Of a DNA stretch of 5,498 nucleotides, positions 1 through 5,300 are shown piece by piece. Origin of the DNA: CAYSTL01 sp964516805 (lineage in GTDB: Archaea; Thermoplasmatota; Thermoplasmata; Halarchaeoplasmatales; Halarchaeoplasmataceae). The stretch is from positions 1 to 5,498 of the forward strand of contig CAZEXI010000088.1 of the NCBI GenBank assembly GCA_964516805.1. The letters run 5' to 3'. Below the pieces are notes generated by a model. It was not told the origin of the DNA and did not search any database. It worked only from the letters and a program-made list of their open reading frames with translations. Each line of letters begins with the position of its first letter. Position 1 is the stretch's first letter. The position numbers were made by a program, and so were the translations under genes.

Positions 1-63
1 ACCAGTGGTGACGTGATGCCGATGAAAGAGGTGGTTGGCTATGGTGCACTCATGTTCTATTGA
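1..63 (+). CDS. C-terminal end of an unidentified protein (partial)
   Basis: The first frame is open from base 1 to a TGA at 61-63 and encodes 20 residues ending in VVGYGALMFY. The other two plus-strand frames close within the first 15 bases. Third codon positions are about 60% G/C, which looks like ordinary coding sequence and is less AT-rich than the cassette that follows. The gene enters from the left edge, so its start and domains are outside the window. I do not recognise the family from this tail. It converges on the minus-strand gene ending at 119, with 55 bases between the two stops. Confidence 0.5.
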   Translation, partial: TSGDVMPMKEVVGYGALMFY

Positions 64-71
64 CTAATTTT

Positions 72-110
72 CAAAAAAATAAAAAAATTTGAGGTAAATG
101 TTTTCATTTA
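72..110 (-). terminator. Hairpin plus T-tracts downstream of the secreted-protein gene
   Basis: Bases 95-110 form a perfect 6-bp stem with a 4-base loop (TAAATG, TTTT, CATTTA). Read on the minus strand, the hairpin lies just after the stop codon at 119 and is followed by two runs of seven T separated by one A (87-81 and 79-73). T-tracts are the known core of archaeal intrinsic terminators, and the short stem may help. The arrangement suits the minus-strand gene. It does not suit the plus-strand gene ending at 63, for which these runs read as A. Confidence 0.6.
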
Positions 111-118
111 TTCGGGAT

Positions 119-790
119 CTAGAAATTTAGATAACTTACTTCGTCGTCAGCGATCGTTTTATACTCGGATCCAAATAAGCCAGGTTTTTCCATCTTCCAT
201 TGGACTAATGTGACTTTAATATAATTAGCATTATCTGCATGGAAGCATCCACCGACTGAAGTTGTTTCCCAATCTTTGTAATCATGGCCCTGATAATGAT
301 ATGTATAGTCTCCACCTGTAGTTAAATCCCAATCTTTATATTTCCACATAGTTGATACATCAACGTACGCTCCCATGTCATTTCCAATAGAGTTATGGAT
401 TGTCCAATATGGATCAGAGTTGTATCCATTTCCGTCATCTCTGGGATAAGGGCTATAAACTCCTGAGTCATCATTTATATGATAAAGGCTGCCTCCAGAA
501 ATTTTTACTTTAGATTTATATTCATCCGAATACCATTTGTTTCCATCATTATGATCTAATAGATATACATATACGACCCTATAATCACTAGCTCCGCTCG
601 TTCCTTCCCAACAATATGCTCTCGCTTCAGCAAGGTTGTGTTTTACTAATGTTTTATAATCGCCCGTCCCCTGTGATACTATTTGGTAGTTTGGAGACCT
701 AGCCTCTGCTGTCATTACGGGTATCAATGACATAAATACTAAAATAAGTATTGTCAAAATACCCGCATATTTGTATATTTTATTTTCCAT
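119..790 (-). CDS. Secreted protein of unknown family with a YKDW repeat
   Basis: The 223-residue product starts with a signal peptide: charged N-terminus (MENKIYKY), hydrophobic core at about 9-26, and an AEA cleavage site near residue 30. No other membrane segment or anchor is visible, so the mature protein (about 193 aa) is probably released or only loosely surface-bound. It is rich in Tyr, Trp, Asp and Gly. It has only two cysteines, Cys60 and Cys182, a possible disulfide pair. Residues 151-160 (YKDWDLTTGG) and 171-181 (YKDWETTSVGG) form an imperfect repeat 20 residues apart. The ATG at 790 is preceded by GGTGA four bases upstream. The gene diverges from the ABC operon, shares its promoter region, and has its own likely terminator at 72-110. 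I do not recognise the family. A secreted effector, a bacteriocin-like protein or an exporter substrate is possible, but nothing in the sequence proves any of these. Confidence 0.8.
   Translation of the reverse strand: MENKIYKYAGILTILILVFMSLIPVMTAEARSPNYQIVSQGTGDYKTLVKHNLAEARAYCWEGTSGASDYRVVYVYLLDHNDGNKWYSDEYKSKVKISGGSLYHINDDSGVYSPYPRDDGNGYNSDPYWTIHNSIGNDMGAYVDVSTMWKYKDWDLTTGGDYTYHYQGHDYKDWETTSVGGCFHADNANYIKVTLVQWKMEKPGLFGSEYKTIADDEVSYLNF
267..340 (-). repeat. Imperfect internal repeat in the secreted protein (YKDW units)
   Basis: Bases 267-280 and 327-340 match at 13 of 14 positions (TCCCAATCTTTGTA and TCCCAATCTTTATA) and are offset by exactly 60 bases. They encode the YKDW motifs at residues 151-154 and 171-174. 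The protein similarity extends a few residues further to a shared GG. Two copies only, so this could be a small structural duplication or chance in a composition-biased protein. Confidence 0.5.
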
Positions 791-794
791 CTTT

Positions 795-799
795 TCACC
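795..799 (-). promoter_or_regulatory. Ribosome-binding site (GGTGA) for the secreted-protein gene
   Basis: On the minus strand GGTGA lies four bases before the ATG at 790. It matches the archaeal 16S anti-Shine-Dalgarno consensus and supports this start. Confidence 0.65.
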
Positions 800-812
800 G
801 CATATGTTAAAT

Positions 813-834
813 GGAAATATATATATATCTTTCG
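813..834. promoter_or_regulatory. Shared near-palindromic divergent promoter (TATA with BRE-like flanks)
   Basis: Six AT dinucleotides (817-828) are flanked by GGAAA on the left and, read on the minus strand, by CGAAAG on the right. The 22-base element equals its own reverse complement at 18 positions. Purine-rich flanks next to a TATA box resemble archaeal BRE elements, so TBP/TFB could bind in either direction. From its centre (about 823) the usual spacing of about 25 bases puts transcription starts near 848 for the plus operon and near 798 for the minus gene. Both would have very short leaders (ATGs at 859 and 790). A regulator binding the same symmetric site is possible. Assignment rests on sequence only. 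Confidence 0.6.
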
Positions 835-858
835 ATTAATGAATGTCCGAAGATAGAG

Positions 859-1800
859 ATGAAATTTCAGAAAATATATAAGATAACAAAAATATCACTA
901 ATAATTATGTTTATTTTAACTGCATCTATAGTTACAGTACCAATTCAAGCCAAATATCCTGCAGAGAAAAAAGGAAGTCCAGATCACTATTCAAGGAGTG
1001 GTGAAATAGATCATCTCGAAGATTTATTTTTCCCTCACGATTATACTGGCGATTTTAGTTACAATTTTACTTTGCCTGATTATCTTTCTGGTAATTATGG
1101 ACATTATTTTACTTTCAAAAAACCTTATAGAGGATATGTCCTTGCACCATTTGAAAATGAATCCGATCTTCCACCTGATTATGTGTCCGCTAATTTTTCG
1201 ATACAGAGTTCAGATGGAAAGTATATATTTACTGAAGACAACAAAAGAACAGATATAGGTGGGGGTTCTGTTGATGGTATTGAATTTACAGCTGATAAAA
1301 ACGTTTGGGTCAATAATACAGGGGGATGTGAGTTCTCTTTGTTTGAATATCCCAACTGGAACAACATCTTACATGAACCACAAAAGATATCTTTCAAGGG
1401 AGTTAAGAGAACTTTTATGCTATGGGGCATAAGTGAATTATTGAAAAATTTTGACCAGCAACAGAAATATATCCAGGTAAAAATAAACACAAATGTACCT
1501 GTTAGAGCCTATGCATTTGATACCACTGGAAAGCATGATGGGGAATTGATAGATTATAATGAAAAGAAAACAAAGAGTAAAAAACTAGATTTTTTAGATG
1601 AAGAGAAATCAACTGGAGTGAGCTGTGAGCCAAGAATAGGTTTCTCCACTATCGATGGCCAAGCGAAGGAAGTAAATATTACATTGAAAGTAAAGGTGAT
1701 TGACATCCCAGAGAACAAATGGATGCTGCCTATCATTGTAGGCAGTGTTTTTGCAGTAGCAGTAGGTGCAGCTATATGGGTGAGCAAGAAAAAATCTTAG
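859..1800 (+). CDS. Cell-surface protein, signal peptide plus C-terminal membrane anchor
   Basis: The 313-residue product has a signal peptide (basic MKFQKIYKITK, hydrophobic core at about 12-28, likely cleavage after IQA at 31). An extracellular domain of about 255 residues follows, then one membrane helix at about 289-308 and a short basic tail (SKKKS), giving a type I topology. The ectodomain is rich in aromatic and acidic residues, has two cysteines (157, 256) and several N-X-S/T sequons (N69, N100, N112, N152, N273), suggesting glycosylation. The frame is open to an earlier ATG at 811, but that codon lies upstream of the TATA box and would put MEIYIYLSINECPKIE before the signal peptide; 859 is preferred. 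It is first in a four-gene operon, and its last 25 bases overlap the ATPase gene. The stalk and anchor resemble those of the protein at 3448-4287. Family not recognised; a binding or partner subunit of the adjacent ABC system is the best inference. Confidence 0.8.
   Translation: MKFQKIYKITKISLIIMFILTASIVTVPIQAKYPAEKKGSPDHYSRSGEIDHLEDLFFPHDYTGDFSYNFTLPDYLSGNYGHYFTFKKPYRGYVLAPFENESDLPPDYVSANFSIQSSDGKYIFTEDNKRTDIGGGSVDGIEFTADKNVWVNNTGGCEFSLFEYPNWNNILHEPQKISFKGVKRTFMLWGISELLKNFDQQQKYIQVKINTNVPVRAYAFDTTGKHDGELIDYNEKKTKSKKLDFLDEEKSTGVSCEPRIGFSTIDGQAKEVNITLKVKVIDIPENKWMLPIIVGSVFAVAVGAAIWVSKKKS
1764..1768 (+). promoter_or_regulatory. Ribosome-binding site (AGGTG) deciding the ATPase start
   Basis: AGGTG ends seven bases before the ATG at 1776 and lies inside the anchor codons of the preceding gene. 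It favours 1776 over the in-frame ATG at 1719, whose extra 19 residues (cysteine-rich, MDAAYHCRQC...) do not belong to the ABC ATPase fold. Confidence 0.65.
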
Positions 1801-2681
1801 AGATAGAAGGACTGACAAAATCTTATGGGTCATTGAAGGCATTGGATAATGTAGATTTATATATTCCAAAAGGAAAAGTGACCGGTCTTGTTGGACCCAA
1901 TGGAGCAGGTAAAACAACCCTTATCAAATGTATCAACGGTTTTTTGGGTTATGGGGGAAAAATCAACGTGATGAATTTTTCTGATTCTAAATTAAATAAA
2001 AATAAGATTGGATATCTAGGAGAAGATGAAGGTTATTATAATGATTTGACAGCGTGGGAGTATCTATACTATTTCACAAAGTTATATCATATTGAAAAAA
2101 AAGAAAAAACAATCAAAAATAAACTCTATAAAGTGGGTCTTTTTGATAGAAAGGATGATTTTATAGAAGGGTATTCGAATGGTATGAAGAAGAGGCTAGG
2201 TATTGCTAGGACTTTACTACATGACCCAAACCTTTTAATCTACGATGAACCTCTTTCTGGACTCGATCCTTTGATTAAAAATGAACTGACTGATCTGATC
2301 GATACGATAGCTAAAGATGATAGATCTGTTTTAATCTCCTCTCATCAGCTTAAAGACATCGAAGAGATATGTAATTGGGTGATTTTGATCAAGAAAGGTC
2401 AGATCAAAGATTTTGGAGACCCTCAATCTATCTCTAAAACAAGGGACTCACTTAAAACCCTTGTATTCGATATACCACATGACGTATATGAGAAAATCGA
2501 AGATATCGAGAATATTGATTCAGTTGTTGAGTATGAAGTAAAAGAAAACACATTGATCGTGAAAGGAAGAAAGAAAAAAAATTTTGAAAAGGATATTTTT
2601 AGATGGCTTTTAGACAATGATATAGACTTTTCATTGAAACATGGTTCTCTTGACGGGCTATACAAGGAGGTCTTTAAATGA
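1776..2681 (+). CDS. ABC transporter ATP-binding protein (ABC-2 exporter type)
   Basis: This 301-residue cytoplasmic ATPase powers the membrane partner encoded next. All nucleotide-binding motifs are present: Walker A GPNGAGKTT (40-48), a Q-loop region in which IGYLGEDEG (78-86) carries Glu instead of Gln, as is common in the ABC-2/CcmA-like group, signature YSNGMKKRL (133-141), Walker B LLIYDEP (153-159), D-loop SGLD (161-164) and switch His190. Residues from about 226 form a C-terminal extension of the kind often found in drug/lipid/polysaccharide-type ABC-2 ATPases (DUF4162-like). The protein appears catalytically intact. The start overlaps the preceding gene by 25 bases and the stop overlaps the permease start as ATGA, so expression is probably translationally coupled. 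Export is inferred from the family; the substrate cannot be deduced. Confidence 0.93.
   Translation: MGEQEKILEIEGLTKSYGSLKALDNVDLYIPKGKVTGLVGPNGAGKTTLIKCINGFLGYGGKINVMNFSDSKLNKNKIGYLGEDEGYYNDLTAWEYLYYFTKLYHIEKKEKTIKNKLYKVGLFDRKDDFIEGYSNGMKKRLGIARTLLHDPNLLIYDEPLSGLDPLIKNELTDLIDTIAKDDRSVLISSHQLKDIEEICNWVILIKKGQIKDFGDPQSISKTRDSLKTLVFDIPHDVYEKIEDIENIDSVVEYEVKENTLIVKGRKKKNFEKDIFRWLLDNDIDFSLKHGSLDGLYKEVFK
2664..2671 (+). promoter_or_regulatory. Strong ribosome-binding site (AAGGAGGT) for the permease
   Basis: AAGGAGGT, close to a full match to the anti-Shine-Dalgarno sequence, ends six bases before the ATG at 2678. It is the strongest site in the operon and lies within the last codons of the ATPase gene. 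Confidence 0.75.
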
Positions 2682-3451
2682 GCATTAAAGTTTTAAGTAC
2701 AGTATACGATATCACAAAAAAATCAATTCAAACAATAATTATGGACTATTCTTTCTTAGTTATACTCTCTTTAGTTGTATGTTTGAATATCACATCATTC
2801 ATGTATTATGATACTTTTTTAACAGATAAGTTCAATCACTCATTCCAAAATCCTTTATTACTTACGAGTGTATCATCCTCCATAATTTTGATGATCTACG
2901 GGGGTTATCTAGGAAATAAATTTTTTGCAGAGGAAATAGAAAGAAAAAGAATGCCTACACTTTTGATGATACCAGATGGTAAAAATCCAGTTTACTTTGG
3001 TAAAATTTTAGCAGGTTTATTCGTCTTAATTTCGATTACGTTTTTATCATTTTTACATATCTACCTTTCTTTCCATTACTGGGGCACCATCTCACTTTTA
3101 ACGGTAACAAGGATCTTTAGCTATCTCATTTCGAGTTTTCTTGCAAGTACGTTCGTTTTCTTTCTCTCAGTGGTTATCGGTTTATCCACAAAGAAGAGTA
3201 TGGCTTCTATGCTTTTCACCACTGTCTACGTAGTAGGATCATTTTTCGCAACTAGGTTAGTACGATATGCAGAAACAGGTATCAATGCCTATACGAAAGT
3301 GATAGTATTTCCTTTTTTGAATATAAGATTTTGTGAGCTGTTTATATTAAAATATGGAAATTTGCCTTCGGTTCTTCTATTAATACCATTGGTAAGTATC
3401 TTTTGGTCATTTATTATTTCCTATATACTATTTAGAGGTGTAAAATTATGA
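2678..3451 (+). CDS. ABC-2 type permease, six membrane helices
   Basis: The 257-residue integral membrane protein has six predicted helices at roughly 25-44, 59-78, 110-131, 147-169, 175-193 and 229-252. This is the size and layout of an ABC-2 permease subunit, which normally works as a dimer with two ATPase copies. The stretch FFAEEIERKRMPTLLMIPDG (82-101), followed by a Gly-Lys start to helix 3 (FGKILAG), matches the typical ABC-2 cytoplasmic motif after helix 2 (E-E-x-x-x-x-T-x-x-x-L-L-x-x-P, then GK). That segment probably forms the coupling contact with the ATPase. The gene overlaps both neighbours by four bases (ATGA at each junction), so the three products are likely made in concert. 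The substrate is unknown; the surface-exposed partners suggest a role at the outer face of the membrane. Confidence 0.88.
   Translation: MSIKVLSTVYDITKKSIQTIIMDYSFLVILSLVVCLNITSFMYYDTFLTDKFNHSFQNPLLLTSVSSSIILMIYGGYLGNKFFAEEIERKRMPTLLMIPDGKNPVYFGKILAGLFVLISITFLSFLHIYLSFHYWGTISLLTVTRIFSYLISSFLASTFVFFLSVVIGLSTKKSMASMLFTTVYVVGSFFATRLVRYAETGINAYTKVIVFPFLNIRFCELFILKYGNLPSVLLLIPLVSIFWSFIISYILFRGVKL
3435..3440 (+). promoter_or_regulatory. Ribosome-binding site (GAGGTG) for the last operon gene
   Basis: GAGGTG lies seven bases before the ATG at 3448, inside the last codons of the permease gene. It supports a coupled ATGA start. Confidence 0.65.
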
Positions 3452-4287
3452 TCAAAAAATTATTAGTCATATTATTTTTCACATTCTTGCTACTAAATTG
3501 TACAATCTGTTCTGGAACAGATAATATTGAGACTGAGATCCAGAACATAGGAGAAAGTAGTGAATCAAATTATAATCCCAAAATTTATGGAGAATTTCTC
3601 AATAACACATACCATGGCTATCGTGTTAACCCAATAAAGAGTTCGTCAAAATATCTCAAGCCCTCCTCTCAACCTATAATAATGGATGTCGGGGAAGAAA
3701 AAAGAATTCCTATATTTATAACATGCATCAGTTCTCCTGGTCCTTTTGAAGAAGAGAAAATGATCAGTGACTTTGATATTAAGTTTATTCTAGTGAATAA
3801 AAAAGACTGGATACCTGAAAAAGCAGATTTTGGTCATATCGATAGATATGATAAAACAGATCTACAGATAGGACAGAAGTATGAAGATAAAATAAAATTT
3901 AATGATAGATGGTTCAAAGATTTGAAGGGAAAAACTCAAGGGGTTTATGAAATAAATCATCCGGATCTCAGATACTCTCAAAAAAACACAGTTAACAGAA
4001 CTGTAACAAAAGATCACAAATCGATTAATCTAACTGGCATCGTAACTAATATTACTGTCAGTATTGATCAAGCAGGATATTGGTCACTTTCTACACTAAT
4101 GAAACCTAAAAACGGACATTATTGGATGGTTGCTGGAGATAGAGGTCAAAATATCACGTTCAAGGTCAAAAAATTGGCAGCAAATAAATACTTACCAATA
4201 ATAGTTCCCGGGGTTATGATAGGATCTATTACAGTATATACCTATTGCCTCAGAAAAAGGAAGTACTGGTTTAAAAGATTAAAATAA
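3448..4287 (+). CDS. Cell-surface protein, signal sequence plus C-terminal membrane anchor
   Basis: The 279-residue product begins with a signal sequence (MIKKLLVILFFTFLLL, then NCTICSG). Cys18 or Cys21 could in principle be a lipidation site, but neither is in a canonical lipobox. An extracellular domain of about 225 residues follows, with sequons at N52, N183, N194, N201 and N235. A membrane helix at about 249-268 leads into a strongly basic tail (RKRKYWFKRLK), giving an outside-facing ectodomain. The region before the anchor (ITVSIDQAGYWSLSTLMKP, then NITFKVK) looks like beta strands of an immunoglobulin- or fibronectin-like fold; this is only an impression. NITFKVK (235-241) and NKYLPIIV (246-253) parallel NITLKVK and NKWMLPIIV in the surface protein at 859-1800. 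It is the last gene of the operon and overlaps the permease by four bases. Family not recognised; it is probably an extracellular partner of the transporter. Confidence 0.8.
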   Translation: MIKKLLVILFFTFLLLNCTICSGTDNIETEIQNIGESSESNYNPKIYGEFLNNTYHGYRVNPIKSSSKYLKPSSQPIIMDVGEEKRIPIFITCISSPGPFEEEKMISDFDIKFILVNKKDWIPEKADFGHIDRYDKTDLQIGQKYEDKIKFNDRWFKDLKGKTQGVYEINHPDLRYSQKNTVNRTVTKDHKSINLTGIVTNITVSIDQAGYWSLSTLMKPKNGHYWMVAGDRGQNITFKVKKLAANKYLPIIVPGVMIGSITVYTYCLRKRKYWFKRLK

Positions 4288-4290
4288 CCC
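4272..4290 (-). terminator. T-rich tract after the radical SAM gene
   Basis: Just past the minus-strand stop at 4294 the minus strand reads GGGTTATTTTAATCTTTTA. Its short T-runs could act as an archaeal terminator. The tract lies inside the last codons of the convergent surface-protein gene, where it encodes the basic tail. No hairpin was seen. Confidence 0.3.
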
Positions 4291-4293
4291 AAA

Positions 4294-5295
4294 TCACGTC
4301 CTCCTGAACGGATTATATCTCTTGATACTGCATTCCTTGTCAGAATAGCAGTCACCACAATCTCTTGGATGAGTTACACACCCGTATTTCTCTGCGATAG
4401 CTCCACCCAACCTAGCACCTTCTTTCTCGTATTTATCTGAACTCAGATCTAATAGGTCTCCATCGATACCAGTCCTACCTGACCACGAAACATTGGTCAT
4501 CCCAATGTTTTTCGCTGTTTCAACAGCCTTTTCCATGCTATCTTTCGTTGCACCTTTATAGTTATCCAGTACGAAATTGGGTCTGAATGCCAGAAAGTTC
4601 AATGGCAAACTCGGATCTATATCATGTAGGAATTCTACAACTGATCCAACATCCTCGTCATTGATACCAGGTATCAGCAAGTATCTGAACTCCCAAAGCT
4701 TGTCTTTAGCATTCCTGGCGATGTACTCCGCATTCCTTAAGACTGGTTCTACTGGTGCTCCCGTCAAAGCTCTGTGTATTTCATCACTGAATGCTTTGAT
4801 ATCAAAAGTGACGGATGTAGTAAATTCTAAAACACGGATTAAAGATTTCTTGGTCATGAAACCGTTCGTATCGTAATTAACTTTCATATCATGATCTATC
4901 TTCCTGGCTTCCTTCACAACTTCCTCTATATAAGGTAAGCTCGGAGTGGGTGATCCACCGCTGAAGAATATCCTGTCAGCACCCATCAACTTACCTTCTT
5001 TCGAGTTTATCTTGCTCACAGCTTCTTCAGCTAATTCTTTTGGTTCAACGAAACCTCTCAAGGAAGCGTCCTGTTCAGGATAATGTGCGATATTCCAGTT
5101 CTGACAGTTCAGGCATCTGAAATTACAGCCGGCCATGAAAACGGTGTAGCTCTTAGGTGGAGCAGGATGGAGTTTAGCCGAAGCTACTTTGGGTTCTCCC
5201 ATCATACAAACTCCACACTCACCTTCTAATCGATTCACTCCGCACTTCCATTCACAGAGTTCGCAGTTCTCCAGTTCTTTAAGATAAGATCTCAT
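4294..5295 (-). CDS. Radical SAM protein with extra cysteine motifs (COG1180/COG1313-like)
   Basis: The 333-residue product carries the radical SAM cluster motif CNFRCLNC (Cys57, 61, 64; C-x3-C-x2-C) followed by QNWNIA, as in the PflA/PflX-like activase group, and the SAM-binding loop FSGGSPTP (111-118). An N-terminal cysteine set (11, 14, 18, 27, 30; C-x2-C-x3-C-x8-C-x2-C) and a C-terminal set (306, 313, 316, 322) could bind further Fe-S clusters or zinc. Related proteins include pyruvate-formate-lyase-activating-like enzymes, but the KKPL-type segment I associate with AmmeMemoRadiSam AmrS is absent, so I do not use that name. The substrate is unknown. The ATG at 5295 follows the aldehyde dehydrogenase stop by five bases; a TTG at 5304 overlapping that stop would add three residues (MII). 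No clear ribosome-binding site separates the options. Base composition is less AT-rich than in the cassette to the left. Confidence 0.85.
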   Translation of the reverse strand: MRSYLKELENCELCEWKCGVNRLEGECGVCMMGEPKVASAKLHPAPPKSYTVFMAGCNFRCLNCQNWNIAHYPEQDASLRGFVEPKELAEEAVSKINSKEGKLMGADRIFFSGGSPTPSLPYIEEVVKEARKIDHDMKVNYDTNGFMTKKSLIRVLEFTTSVTFDIKAFSDEIHRALTGAPVEPVLRNAEYIARNAKDKLWEFRYLLIPGINDEDVGSVVEFLHDIDPSLPLNFLAFRPNFVLDNYKGATKDSMEKAVETAKNIGMTNVSWSGRTGIDGDLLDLSSDKYEKEGARLGGAIAEKYGCVTHPRDCGDCYSDKECSIKRYNPFRRT

Positions 5296-5300
5296 GATAA

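Noticed and set aside
811..858. N-terminal extension of the first surface protein from the ATG at 811
   Set aside because: This ATG precedes the TATA element it would need to be transcribed from, and the added 16 residues would sit in front of a normal signal peptide. The ATG at 859 fits both promoter and signal sequence.
1719..1775. ATPase start at 1719
   Set aside because: The extra 19 residues are an out-of-frame reading of the surface protein's anchor, with no ABC homology; the ribosome-binding site at 1764-1768 points to 1776.
1179..1917. Minus-strand open frames at 1179-1490, 1554-1787 and 1609-1917
   Set aside because: They lie opposite well-supported plus-strand genes, have no recognisable domains or ribosome-binding sites, and look like shadows of AT-rich coding sequence.
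2574..2581. Run of eight A as a possible slippage or frameshift site in the ATPase
   Set aside because: The zero frame continues into a plausible C-terminal domain and the ATGA junction; no alternative product or stimulatory structure was seen.
2423..2665. Minus-strand open frame opposite the ATPase C-terminus
   Set aside because: Low-complexity Ser/Phe-rich product mirroring Lys/Glu-rich codons on the other strand; no start signal.
3499..3513. Lipoprotein attachment at Cys18 or Cys21 of the last operon protein
   Set aside because: The residues before each cysteine (LLN and CTI) do not form a canonical lipobox, and the protein already has a C-terminal membrane anchor. Kept only as a possibility in the gene entry.
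859..4287. A nosDFYL-like copper/nitrous oxide reductase maturation cluster
   Set aside because: The order surface protein-ATPase-permease-possible lipoprotein is reminiscent, but the first protein lacks NosD-type beta-helix repeats and the last lacks a NosL-like metal motif and instead has a C-terminal anchor.
4577..4876. Plus-strand open frame within the radical SAM gene
   Set aside because: Antisense to conserved radical SAM coding sequence, with no recognisable domain.
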